64,000 nt of DNA, taken from positions 6,696,001 through 6,760,000 of the forward strand of contig CM034130.1 in assembly GCA_019914995.1 (NCBI GenBank), given 5' to 3'. Under the pieces are notes generated by a model. That model worked only from the letters and a program-made list of their open reading frames with translations. It had not been told where the DNA came from and did not search any database. Positions 46,801 to 59,200 of this stretch are shown piece after piece. The stretch comes from Acanthochlamys bracteata (lineage: Eukaryota; Streptophyta; Magnoliopsida; Pandanales; Velloziaceae). A program made the position numbers and the translations under genes. Positions within the stretch are counted from its first letter, which is position 1; the number at the start of each line of letters is the position of its first letter.

Positions 46801-48489
46801 ACTGCAATCTGGCAAAACAACGGCAAAAGGAAAAACTGATAACCCGTTCCTCTTTACCTGCTGATGACTTCTATCACATTTGGAATAGTGATGGTATGCT
46901 AAACACAAACAACCCTTTTCTTAATATACAACTCTTATATTCCCAATCCATCAAACTTTCCCTTGCTTCTATCATATTACTGTTACAAAGTCTGCATATG
47001 TTAATACTATGACCATGGCGACACCTAGTTAATTGGCAATGAAAGACCGCAATCTGGCAAAACAACGGCAAAAGGAAAAACTGATAACCCGTTCCTCTTT
47101 ACCATGCTGATGACTTCTATCACATTCGGAATAGTGATGCTAAACATAAACAACCCTTTTCTTAATATACAACTCTTATATTCCCAATCCATCAAACTTT
47201 CCCTTGCTTCATGGTGCCAAGTCCTTTTTAGCCTTTGCAAACTCCACAGTAGATCTCTGCAATTTCTCATTTTAATAACATTCTATCAAAAAAGGAGTTA
47301 CGATTTTGATAGTGCTCAAATTTCATTCCCTGAGAAGGCTTTGTACAAGAAGAAGCCATTCTCTGCATAACCTAGGAATGCGCATATTAACATGTCCTAT
47401 AAGTATGGGATTCTGATGCTTTGATCTGAACATAAGTAATTTGCTTGTTTGGTATTTCTATTGTAATTCTTATCAGATGCAGTTGGCAAGGAGCAATACA
47501 GTAATATTTAAAACAGAAACATTAGATTATGATCAAAATAGAGGAAAGGGCTACCTCTGAAATAGATGTAAACACACTGCAATGGAGAATGGTTTGATGG
47601 GTGACCAAGCATCGGAGGATGAAGCGATGTACATCGCTTAAAAGGCAAGCAGTGAAAACTACCATCTTCTTTGCAGGTTTCAGGGTGCTTGAATTCCAAT
47701 CCACAGTCTGGAATATAAACAACAAACTCGAATATCATAGTCAAACTACAAGCCAGTGGCAGTACATTTAATACAAGTTTGCAACATCCAACACGTATTT
47801 ACCCTACACAAAACTCGTACAGCAAATTTCAAAACCATCAAACTAGAGGAGACAATATAGATTATTTTTCTTTAACTGAATGAAATCAACTCTGAAATCA
47901 GTATTCTAACTCAAAATTCACCACTTATGCTCCCCATGCATATATCTGCACATATAACAAGCTAATTACAAGACTAAATACATATGGAAATACAAAAAAG
48001 AATGCACAATCCACAAAGTTCCCTTCTTTATCTTATTCAGTAATGTTGTCTCGATACATCTCTTACAAAATAGTGTTGGCCCATATTGTAAACCATCATG
48101 TGAACTGGTTTAGAAGCATAGCATCCATGGTCAACAACTGTTAAGCATGCGTACTGCAGCAATACTACTAGCAGAGAGTTGAAGAAGTAAACTTACAACA
48201 TCAAGAGGAGACATGTTTTCCAAGCTGCAAACAGCGCGTGCGCCGAATTCCAGCAACAACGGAAACGCCCCGATAATCTGGAAAGCTTCCAGAGTTCCGG
48301 AATCGAGATAAACAAGGGAATCCTCGATCTCATTCGAAACCTGGCAAATTAAAGGTTTACAAAATCAAACAAGCAAAATGAATTTACAAAACAAATTTCA
48401 AAAATTTATTCGATTATGATAAATGAATGATTTCGTGTAACCTGGCGAATGGAATCGAGACAAGATCTGATCAAATCGATCGAAGCCAT
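43848..48489 (-). CDS. SEC1 family domain-containing protein 2 (SCFD2)-like
   Basis: A Sec1/Munc18-related protein of the SCFD2 group, presumed to act in vesicle trafficking. Seven exons (48489-48442, 48340-48197, 47707-47555, 46584-46042, 45952-44423, 44338-44270, 43976-43848) join in frame to 871 aa. It begins MASIDLIRSCLDSIRQ. Recognisable parts include the KPAKKMVVFTACLLSDVH stretch, RSAGLLLVDRTLDLVTPCCH (the Sec1 signature region), and the C-terminal VILIFVIGGINCLEVREAME with PDVELILGGTALLTPDD, which resembles the end of Sec1-domain proteins. An acidic linker (DEFDDQWSSWNDEDI) separates the halves. The intron between the 47555 and 46584 exons holds a tandem duplication. Function in plants is little known. 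Confidence 0.85.
46729..47210. repeat. Tandem duplication of about 245 bp in an SCFD2-like intron
   Basis: Units 46729-46970 and 46974-47210 share nearly all bases, including the ends ATTACTGTTACAAAGTCTGC and CATCAAACTTTCCCTTGCTTC. A few substitutions and small indels separate them. Both lie inside the intron between the third and fourth coding exons, so the coding sequence is untouched. Confidence 0.9.
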
Positions 48490-50199
48490 GGCTGAGAATG
48501 GGAAAGAGTTCAACCTTACTATCTGCGATCGATTAAAGAACAGAGAACGGTTTCGGTCTGCTTTCGGTATTGGGACATGTCGGACTATTTAGGGGTTTCG
48601 TTGTCAAGCTCTAACACGAGAAACAATGCGGTGTTACCTCCTGTGCAGGGTTCGTTCAATTCAACACTACATGCTAACAAGCACCGGAACAACGATTTTT
48701 GCAGAATCAGCCTTCTACAAATCAGTTTCAACTATAGTGTGCAGAATCGGATCGAACCGTCTGAATCGATCTTTTTATAAGAACCAGTCCGGTTCTGAAA
48801 ATAAACCATCTGTAATCAACACGTTTTGATCCAATGACCCACCCGTTCGGATCAACCAAGCAGCAATTGTTTTTAAAAAGAAAATCAAAATCTCTAATCT
48901 AACCGGCAGATCGGGTTTGAATCCATCATTTGTGACTTTTCTTTCTCCCGACGAGTCCTCGCGTTCTCTACCCATTCACCATGACTTCGGCAGTCCAACT
49001 ACAAACTAGCACTCACCACCATCTTCACAGACTGTCCTTCCAAATCTCTGACTAGTTTGCGCTTGTTTCATTATTCGCTATTGCCTTTGTGCCGCCGTGT
49101 TCGTTCTCCATCACCTCATCGTCGGTCTCAGTTTCTCACCATCTCCAACTTCAATCAAACTTGAAAACAATCAACAGCATCAAGCTCCTCCGTTTATTAT
49201 TAGAAACATGTCATCATCATCGATCAACTCTAGAAAACTTTCATTCTATTAAACAACAGCTATTTTCTTGAAGATTTCACAGCAAAGTCAAAGTATCTGC
49301 TCTGCTATTAATGGCTCTCCAATCGAGCTACTGAACAATGTCAGACCTTCTCTCTTAACTCAGGTGTGTTTGGATGAAAGTTTTATAAGGTGGAGGGAGC
49401 AGAAGAGAAAAAAAGGATAAGAAAGAAAAAAAAAAAGGGGGAGGAGAAGAGCATTTTAACAGTGTTTGAATAAATTAGTAAACAAAAAAAAATATAATAA
49501 TAAATTGTGTTTAAATTAAAAAAAAATAAAAGAAAATAGTAAGTAAAAAAATTAAAATATTTTTTTGTTGTTGTATGTAATGTTTTACAATAAACATATT
49601 CACTATATTTTCTGTAAATAATTTGGTCTCATAAATTTACGTAAAATTGAACTTATTTTAAATTATCTTAAAATTTAACTTATATTTATAATAATTTTGT
49701 GCTGACAATCTCAATTAAAACTAAACTTACTTTTAATTGCATAATCATTGATTTAGTGTTTATCAAAAAATAATATTTTTATATCTTTATCTATATTATC
49801 ATATGCTTGCATTGAAAGTTATATTGTCTTCCTTTCTACAGTGGCATCTAGAAGTCTTTGATTCACACTTAGTAATAATTACATTATTGTATTAACAAAA
49901 TCACGTTATATTACTCGTTTCAGTAATGAACTACATCCGGATCCAGTTAAAAGAAGTAACACAAGATTCTATTCGAGTACTCCAAATATGATATATAACA
50001 CACTGTTGAGACAAAATAATGATAACCAATTAAAACTCCTTTTCTATTACATTTATATCTACTAAGAACAAGCTCAATACAAGTACTAGAAAAATACAAG
50101 AATTTTTCATTAAAATTGAAACCGTTCAATCGATATTTTTTTATATACATGAAGATACAAAATTCCACAATGAACAACGAGATAAGTTCTCAACACTTA
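48490..50199. other. Intergenic, no gene recognised
   Basis: Starts with the SCFD2-like promoter region. Holds one member of a short repeat pair (48645-48738) and A-rich purine stretches at 49380-49560. ORFs at 48577-48975 overlap on both strands without family resemblance. Confidence 0.45.
48645..48738. repeat. Dispersed repeat of about 90 bp, copy 1
   Basis: Shares CATGCTAACAA, CAACAACGATTTT and GCAGAATCAGCCTTCTACAA in the same order with 52070-52155, with a few substitutions. Probably two fragments of one dispersed element. Confidence 0.75.
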
Positions 50200-50494
50200 G
50201 GGCGTGTTTCAAACGCCCGTAACTCTATTTTTTTCCGTCAAATTTTGAGTTTCAAATAGTTCATATGTTTTAATTACACAAGAAACTCAAAATTTTACTT
50301 TCACATACGAAATTCCAGTTCTAATTTTTTTATTTACACACTTTTTAATACAACCATATCTTTCAATTTTCAACACACTTTCAAAATCTATTGAAACACA
50401 AATACTGAACTCTACTTTCACTTCACTTTTCAAGAAACTCTACTTCCTACTTTCACTTTCACGAAACTCAGTTACGGTCATTTGAAACACGCTC
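50200..50494 (-). mobile_element. Tourist-like MITE, copy 3
   Basis: Ends GGGCGTGTTTCAAA and TTTGAAACACGCTC, an almost perfect inverted repeat. The internal sequence is the reverse complement of the 7115 and 31930 copies. TTA precedes it (50197-50199), while the right flank reads TAG, so one side has mutated. Confidence 0.82.
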
Positions 50495-51692
50495 TAGCTC
50501 TAACGGTGCAATGCACTACATGGATGCCCATGTCTTTCAACATCACAAACCTCCCACACCAAGCACAGGGGAGCTGCTCTGGAACTGCGTATGCTCTCAT
50601 GCTCTGACAGTTTCCTCAACTATCACGTATATCCATAGACTTCCAACCCAAGTAAAATGATCCATCAAGCTAGTACTGCAAATTAAAAAACTTCAACGAG
50701 ATGTTTACAATTTCTTCATTCTCTAAGGTGAAGCTGCATGGACAGGGAGATGGCACAGGAAACACCAGTTCGAAGCATCAAACAACTACACCATCAACAA
50801 AAATTACTTGTTAGCACAATACATTACCAACTACTGGCCTATTATCAAGATTCCTAATAAGAAACAAGCTCTGCTGCCAGTGTTATTGATCTGAGTAGAT
50901 TGGTAAACTATAATCACAAAAGATGTTTTAAGTTGGTCCTTATTTGATTTTCACTAAGTTGTTTGAAGAAGGAATAATCCCCTGCCAGATTCAATCCACC
51001 ATAAGAACATCATTGAAGATCTAAATCTACTCTGAAGAAGTTAGCATCTCCACGAATGAACTAAATTTATAGACAATCAAATCTAGAACCACTATATATC
51101 CTCGATAAACTAAACAAATGAACTTAAAGCATTGACCTTTCACCTAAAAGAAAAAAAAGCTTCTCCATAAATGCCAACAAGGAAAAAGAAAATTTATCAA
51201 TCCAACAACAAAAGTAAATCAACACTACCCTGCAATAACATTCAAGATCGGAAACTACAAAAATCAAACTCACTCAACAAACAAATTCAAACTATTCTAG
51301 CAACAAAATTGTTTAGATAGAGTGGAGTAAAAAATCATAACACCAGGAGCTATCATGGTGAGGAAGTGGAGTGAAGAAAACAATGAATTTCAGATGACAT
51401 TCGAGAATACACTGTCTAATTATAAGGCTGTCAGATGTTATACGAACGCCACACGGCTCTCCAGCAAAATCTTCATACTCACCAGATCGAATCAGAAGAA
51501 CAATAGCTAAATTATTTCTGAAGAACACAATAGAAAACAGTAGCATGGACGAATCATTTCATCAAAAGTCCTCACCGAAGATAGAGCAGAAGGAGAGATT
51601 TGGTCATCAAATCAATACCAATAAGGAATTTACAAATATTGGGGTTACCTTATTTACGCAGCGGACAAAGATCGGACAGAAATCGAGCGAAT

Positions 51693-51778
51693 GCCGAAGA
51701 CCTAGATCTGGATATAGATCGCCGAAAAAGACTTAGATCTGGAGATAGATCGCCAAAGAAGACCTGAATAGACAGATC
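51693..51778. repeat. Short tandem repeat, three units
   Basis: Three imperfect units of 28, 31 and 27 bp (51693-51720, 51721-51751, 51752-51778), each beginning GCCGAA or GCCAAAG and ending with AGATC. Confidence 0.65.
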
Positions 51779-52069
51779 GCCGGCAAGAGCAAGAGCGGGA
51801 AAGCAGGAGAGCGAACACTAGGAGAGATCGAGCGTGGGCAGGGGTGTGAAACAAAAAAATTTCTCCGTTATGTACCCCGGGAATCCAATACACCATTAAT
51901 TTCTTTCAATTTATGTTGTTTGAATTGTTTGATTTTCCTACGGTTGGTGCTGGCAGCTGCGATAAGAGAAACGTCGTTGATGATGTTCAGATGCAGTTGA
52001 AGTAGAGCTGCAGAGGAGGAAGGAAGGTGAGGATGAAATGAAGGAGGTCCTTAATATCGCTACGCAATT

Positions 52070-52155
52070 TATGCAGGATTCGTTTAACGCTACCATGCTA
52101 ACAAACACCGCAACAACGATTTTGCAGAATCAGCCTTCTACAAATCAATTTCAAC
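52070..52155. repeat. Dispersed repeat of about 90 bp, copy 2
   Basis: Partner of 48645-48738, in the same orientation, with the GCAGAATCAGCCTTCTACAA block conserved exactly. Confidence 0.75.
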
Positions 52156-52521
52156 GCTACGCGAACAAAATTTTTATTTTTTTGGATTTTAGAATACATT
52201 CAACATTCCTCGAGGACCATCACTATTAATTTTTTAGATATCGAAGTAAAAAGAGTCCAAAGCACCAGAAAATAAATGAATAAGATAACATATGATTAAA
52301 GACTCCATCGAACGTCTCCGTTTCTATTTCACATAACACAAAGGAGCACAAAACTTCATCCGGGAACCACAGGAGTACGATATTCATCAAAATGTTCTTG
52401 TCTGGAGAATCTTTCACAACCTGAAAAATATTGAATTAGAACTAAAATACCCTCTTATCACATTTAATTTGACAAAAGTTCTTAGGACAAAAAGTCCAGA
52501 GGTCTCTCAGATCAAGCTAAA

Positions 52522-54915
52522 CTACTCCATTGATGGTGCAGACCCTGCTCCATATCCCCCGCCACCACGACCAAAAGCAGGTCTACTGCCACCAGAACCC
52601 TGCATTACATCGTAAAACAGAAAGATGGTTAACACCAGCTACCTAAATGATGCATCGAACATAAAAAAAAATCCAAACTTACTAATATTTGGCTAAGGGT
52701 CCATGTATAAAACAACAAGCATACACCTGGTATCTTGTATCCAAGTCGACATGCTTGGATACAAGCATGTAAACTAAAACTGCCGGAGTAAAAAAATGTC
52801 AGTGTTTAGCAAAATGACACAGACGACCATCATAAGATTGAAAAAACTCTCATCAGATGGCATCCACAGTAAGTTTACAAAGGAGAGGGGCTACTAGGTT
52901 TAAGCTTATAAGTTGCAAAGAGCACGCACAGTGAACACAAACCAATTAAGACGAACAAAAACAATGACAACACCGACAAACAGAGCCATCAGAGTTGAAT
53001 TAAATGTCAGCATTGACACACTACTGAAGAGTGTCTCAGATGACCATCGTGAGAATTGGAAAACTACTCATCATGTGGCAACATATAAAACTATACTTGA
53101 GACAATATTGATGACATAGCATTCCACACCGTTAAAATTATCAAAACTCATTCCAGAACAGGACAACAAACTTAATCTTGTTACTACTATCTTAAATTAC
53201 TTAAATATCTTTCACTACTGTAACATTAAGAGTGCACATAAATCAAAGACTAAAGATAACTTCTTGATGGGATATGCATGCATATCATTTACGGAAATCA
53301 ATATTTCCCGTGACTTTTCATCTGGAATGCAGGTTACAGCATGCAACAATCTTTATTCTATTTCAACAACAATATCTCAAACTTCGCAATTTGTAGCAAG
53401 AAATAAATCATAAACACTCACCCTGAAAGATGGCTGGTAATCAGCTGGAGTGCCACCCTTTTCACCAGCAAAGTCACCAGGAGCACCACGTGGACCACTG
53501 CGGTAGCCATCCCTGTCTCCAAACCTTTGTCTGTCTCCCTCAAATCTTGGGGGTCCCCTTCTGAAATAGAAGGTAGAGACTATAGGCATTAGAAATCTGC
53601 TAATAAGCACCCCAAGCAGTACACAAACACTCACAACAGTACTATACATATCAAGATTTTCAAACGTATGGAGAACCGTGATCGCTATCCGAAGAAACAA
53701 ATCTAAAAGGCGATCAGAGGGCATAAAGATCATTCTCTCAAATGCTCCAAGCTCCTAAACATGCCAGCTTACAAAGCACTTTGCTGGCTCAAAAGGATTT
53801 TCATAATACAAGAGGATAACTAACAAAACCAAACCATCATCTCTATTCATCATACTGAAGCCCAAGGAATCTTACGGGCGATCACCAGGAGGTCCAAAGG
53901 ACCTTGGTGGAGGCTTGGCTGATTTCTTGAGCGTGGCAGGCACAATTTCAGAAGGCAAGTTGAGGAAAGTCCTGAGGAACTCAATCCCATCATTGGTTAG
54001 GTACCAGTAGTAGTGCATCCATGCAAAGGTTTCACGAACAAATTCCTTGGATTTGAAGCTCTGCATGAGCTTGATCACCTGAAGATTTGGAACATCGATC
54101 TCAGGGTGTTTAGCCAAGTTGTAGTCTTTCTTTGCATACAGGACACCCTCTGTTTTACATACAAAATTACATTACTATGTATAACCAAAATCAGGAGTAG
54201 ATAAGATTATTCATTATTATTCACATCAACGAGTTACATGTTCTTTTATTCTGCTAGAACTTGTTAATATATACTATACAGATTCAGATATCCACTAGCC
54301 ATTACAATGAAAATACCAGATCAACCAGAATCGCCCAAAAACAGAAAAGAAGCAAAATCCAAATAACAAGTTTACCCCATATCCAGAAAATAAAAAATAT
54401 ACGAGTCCAGAACTCAGATAGAACAGTGCTGGAGTTGAAGTTCCAAATACGTTTCCAGCATATGAACAAATCTTGATTCTTCTAGAGAGGAATTTCAGCC
54501 CGTAACCATCAAAGCATTCTTCAATCAAATATGGAGTAGTAATTCTTATTCGTACGAGAACAAGTCTTGATATTTGTGACACTCTCAACTAGTAAACTAG
54601 ATTTAAATTAAAAAAAGTAAGTTAGGCTTGGCGAGCCAACATATCAAAATAATAAAGCATACTTGAATCGCAACTAGAGAGAAATAAGAAAACCAAAGGA
54701 AGAAAAAACAATTCGTAAAAGAGATTAAAAGTTCGGTGTGTTACCTTGAAACAGGTACTTACAGATCTCATGACGATTCTTCTTCGGAATAATCTGCGAT
54801 GGAGAACAACAACTAAATCAGAACTATTTGAACGAAGCTGAACCAGTGAGAAGGATATGAAGCAACGAGTGAAACGGAAATCAACAAGCATGAACCTAAT
54901 TCACTCACTGACCAT
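52522..54915 (-). CDS. RPS10: 40S ribosomal protein eS10
   Basis: A component of the small ribosomal subunit near the beak, facing the mRNA entry side. The start codon at 54915-54913 is followed at once by a GTCAGT donor. Coding exons then run 54793-54745, 54149-53876, 53560-53422 and 52599-52522, giving 180 aa (plant range about 177-184). After Met the sequence reads [20 protein letters not shown], then [20 protein letters not shown] and the plectin/S10 domain signature [19 protein letters not shown]. The tail is rich in Arg, Gly and Pro ([20 protein letters not shown]), as in other plant eS10 proteins. All splice sites are GT-AG. Likely highly expressed; a TATA-like element and a CCCTAAA word lie upstream. 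Confidence 0.95.
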
Positions 54916-55006
54916 GGGTGCGAGCTAGCGAGGAAAAATAGAGCCGCCGAAGAGAGAGAGAGAATCTGGGGGCGAGGAGCTTCCGAGTGTCTGCGAATAG
55001 AGAAAG

Positions 55007-55040
55007 CCCTAAAACACCGAGTACGAGATAATTATATAGA
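55007..55040 (-). promoter_or_regulatory. Core promoter elements of the eS10 gene
   Basis: On the minus strand a TATATAAT-type TATA box (about 55031-55040) lies about 120 bases upstream of the ATG. A TTTTAGGG word, similar to the telo-box core (reverse CCCTAAA) common in plant ribosomal protein genes, sits just downstream at 55007-55014. Confidence 0.45.
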
Positions 55041-55112
55041 TGGCGCTTTGAGATCCAAGATCTTGCGGTCCACGTGGACGGCTAATGAGATCGCTTTCTG
55101 TAACCGGCACCC

Positions 55113-55343
55113 GCGTTTGGTATTGGTTACTTCAAAATAATTTTTTAATTTTTAATTTTATATTTTTAATATATTATTTATAAATATATAAAAATTTATT
55201 TAAATTTAAAAAATATAAAAAAGTTTTAGTAATAAAATTTTTTATTATATTTTCTTATGTCACATAATAAAATTTATTTTTTAAAAAAATAAAAATATTA
55301 TTTATTTTTAAAAAAATTAATTTAAAAGTATTCTCCAACGCTC
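55113..55343 (+). mobile_element. AT-rich MITE-like element
   Basis: Left end GCGTTTGGTATTGG, right end AGTATTCTCCAACGCTC; imperfect inverted ends around the shared AT-rich core. It lies just upstream of the eS10 promoter. Confidence 0.55.
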
Positions 55344-55792
55344 TCTTTTATTTATTTAGACCTACTAGCGGGCTTTGGCTGGATATTCAGATGGGCTTTA
55401 CTTACATGGCCAGCTACAATAGTTCTTTTTTTTTAATTATAATATTCAATTTCTTGCTATTGTTCTTCTTTAAAGATATGGGGACATTCTGAATTCTATC
55501 ATGTCTCATTTTTGCTGAGCTGTTAAGGGAGGACATGTTAACTATTCAGGCAGTTAAAATCAAAATCCAGAGTCTGGAATAAAAAATTAAAGAAATGTTT
55601 GGTTGTGTATTTATTGGGCATTCTAACTTCTAACCACAAATTCTATTTGATATATATTTGATTCTGGAAAACCTCAACCAAAATGCCCAGCAACACACTA
55701 CTGTTCTCAAAAATAAAATAAGAGAAAAGAACACTACTAAATCTAGTAATAGATGAAACCAACAAATATTGACAATCTGTGCAGTCAGAGTG

Positions 55793-56023
55793 TCTTTGGC
55801 GTTGCTTATCATAAAATTAATTTTTTAATTTTTAATTTATATTTTTTAATATATTTTTTATAAATATTTAAAATTTTAAAAAGTATAAAAAAAATTTATA
55901 TAATAAAATCTTTTTATTACATATTTTTATTATTATTTTTATAATAAAAAAATAAAACTTATTTTTAAAAAAAAATATTTTTTATTTTAAAAAATTCTAT
56001 TTCAAAAGTACTCGCGCACCCTC
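55793..56023 (+). mobile_element. AT-rich MITE-like element
   Basis: Left end TCTTTGGCGTTGCTTATC, right end AAAAGTACTCGCGCACCC. The core is very close to the 55113 copy, which lies in the same orientation 680 bp away. Confidence 0.55.
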
Positions 56024-56284
56024 AATGTGTCGATGCATCTCAGAAGCCTATGTGGTACTAGTGATGAAAATATCAGAAGATGAGTATATCAGTAGGGTAC
56101 TCTATTGCAAAACTGCAGAGATGGATCATGAAAGAGCGTTGAATATGCTAAACAGGCAGGGAATTATATACACGACCAGAGCGGTGATACTTGTTTCTTC
56201 TGTTCAACTTATGAGATGTAAGAACATCAGGGATTCCCATGTTCCTAAGATTCTGATATAGATAAGCGTACTGAAGCGGATATT

Positions 56285-59200
56285 CTAATCCTCTTGCTTT
56301 CTCCTACTTGGTGGCTTTTCATTTTGTGTGTTGCTTTCTGTTTCATTCCCACTGCTCTGATCATCTTGCATGCTAACCATTTTCAAGACTCTGACTTTCT
56401 CCTTCGGACTGTCAGCAAATGTACTATCTCGTCCAGCTCGACGATCCTGAGTCAAATAATGAAAGCATGTTCAGTTTCAGTTCGCATTAGAAAAATATGA
56501 TTCTGTAACCACAATGTCTAGCAAACCTAGATCAGATTTTGGGCATACAGCTCTCAAGCTCATAAAAAACAAACATAACTGCAAGGCTATATATCTCCAT
56601 CAACATGCTTAGCTGATGCTGTTAGTGTGATTTTGTACGTAAATAAGAGAGCAAAGGTATCAACATATAGATAACTAGATTGTGCAGTGAATGGAAATAA
56701 ACACTCTGATGTACTCCATGCAAAACAGACTGTAAATATTTAACTGCTCAGAATCATTCATCTCTTAAAGGAGTCTTAACAAAAGCCAAACACCTGCAAT
56801 GATACTTCAAAGTATGTCAACACATTTCTAACTCAAAGCTTTACCCATACAGCTAAGAAAATACTTTGATCAGTGCAGCACACTAATGGAGTACGCTACA
56901 GCTAAAGTGAAATGCTTCGAAAGTATAAGTTGTAGTATTAAAGTGAAATACATTCCCCCGATCAGCCCAGCCCAGCACAGCACAACAAACATGTCAAAGC
57001 TTCCTCATGAAGCATGATATAGAGAAATTTTTTAGGTACTAAATGCCATTTAGGAGAAGAGAGAGAAGGAAAAACAAAAAAGCAGAAGAACTGGCTTACA
57101 TCACGATAAGGGAAATCATCAACCTCAAGCATGTGTATTATATGTCCCATCTTAGGCCTCTTCTGTGAATCCGGATCCACACACTTCAAAGCTACTAACA
57201 TAACCTTCTTCAAAGCCCTTGAAGAAGGTTTTTCAGTTATCTTGGGATCCAGAACTCCCTCAGAGTCTCGATTGCTGACCATTGTCTTTAGCCAGTCAAC
57301 CAAATTAACCTGCAAAACATATCAAGTCAAGCCATTACCTGCTAACAATCACTTCTTTGGCAATTGTTATGTTACGCAATACACCCGCCATACTAACCTC
57401 TCCTGGTTGCCTGCTGTAATCAACGGGCGTCCGACCAGATATTATCTCCATGGTAAGGATTCCGAAACTATACACATCACTCCTCTCATTCAGCATGCCA
57501 GTGCTGGCATATTCAGGAGCTACATATCTATACAAGCAAAGACCAGGAAATTATAAACATCCAAACTTCTCAAGAAAGATATACCAAGTCTTACTAATAG
57601 TAACCTATCCCACCCAAAAGTTCCCATGACTCTTGTGGTGACATATGTCCTTTCAGCACCCAAGAGTTTTGCTAATCCAAAATCAGAAACCTTAGGATTC
57701 CAGTCCTTATCAAGCAGTATATTGCTTGATTTAATGTCACGGTGCACTACTTTGGGCTCAAGACCATCATGCAAGTACATTAACCTGGGTAAACAATCAA
57801 TTATGACCAGAGTAAGATACTCGACTCCCTAATGCAAGCACATTAACCAGGGTGAGACCCCTTTGAGATGGCTATTGAGACAGAATTAGAAAGAGTAAAT
57901 ATGGCTTATACCCTTTTGCAGTTCCAATGATAATCTTCATTCGAATATCCCAAGTAAGAGGGCTGACAGGTCCAACATCTCCATGTAGCCACTGCTCCAA
58001 GTTGCCATTGTCAACATACTCATAAACGAGTATTCTACAAAGGAGACAAAAAACATGGAACATGCTTCTGATTACTTCTTATGCTTAAATAGTTTTTATA
58101 GTATCATGAATTACGGAAAAAAGAAAATGAGGCTACCTATGAGCTCCTTCCATGCAATACCCAAGCAATCTAACTAGATTTTTGTGCCGTACACGTCCAA
58201 TTGCTTCCACCTCCACCTTGAATTCCCGTTCTGCTTGGCCCCTGAAGAGATGGCAGGATCAATTAGAGAAATAATCTGTATAAGGTTTTTGTATGACTAA
58301 CTCAATACATGATACTGCCTTCGACACACTTCTGGTGCTTGTGAATCTTTAGTTAACTGTGCTTCTGAATCTTTAGTTGACATGCATGTAGTCAATAAAC
58401 TTTCACAGGCAACATTTAACAGACTACAGACTTTTTTGGCATTTTAGCTTTAAAGACTTTTATGTGTTTGATTATTGTTCAGGTATATAAAGATCAAAGA
58501 CAAAATTGCTTCAATCTTGTCACCAGACATGACTACCCAAACCTCAAAACCTTTTAACTTAGTTTATGAGAACCACATAAAGTTAACAAGTATGTCTACA
58601 GCCACAACAACTGCAGAAAGAGCCTATAGCAAGGTGGCACCAGCATTTTGTGTTTATTATTTCTCCTCAAAGCACACCGCATTAGCTAAAAACATGTGAG
58701 CTCCAGCTTCTAACCAAAACTTATTTAATGTTACAAAATTCTGATTCTGATGAAAGTGACACAACCAGAACTTCTAGCAGGACATAAACAATGACAAGAT
58801 TCAGATTTCAGAGAAGAAAATTCAGTATCGAATGACATGCAAAGCAAAATCCACCAAATCAAAATTCAGCTATAACCTACCACAACCATTGCTTCTTAAA
58901 AACTCACGAAAAAAGGACTGCAGCTTTCAAGTGAAAATGTGATATACCAATACAAAACCAATTCATTAAACTACTTACTCATTTCCTCAAAACCAAATTG
59001 AAAATATTGAAACTTTGAGGTAAATCACGGTAATAGGTAACATGAAGAAGGAAGCAAATCAAGTTCTACCTATTATTGAGCAAATTCTTCACAGCAACCT
59101 GAGTTCCGTCCGCAAGAACTCCGTGGTAAACAATCCCATACCCTCCTTCTCCAATCACATTATCAGGATCAAACATATTAGTAACAGCTTCGAGCTCCCT

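Larger units (their letters stand above)
50495..52521. other. Intergenic, no gene recognised
   Basis: A minus-strand ORF of 77 codons at 51313-51546 includes GEYEDFAGEPCGVRITSDSL, which looks protein-like but has no partner exons I could find. Also present are a small tandem repeat (51693-51778) and a dispersed repeat (52070-52155). The part nearest 52522 is the probable 3' UTR of the eS10 gene. Confidence 0.4.

Noticed and set aside
48577..48975. Overlapping ORFs on both strands beside the SCFD2-like start
   Set aside because: No family resemblance, and part of the region is a dispersed repeat.
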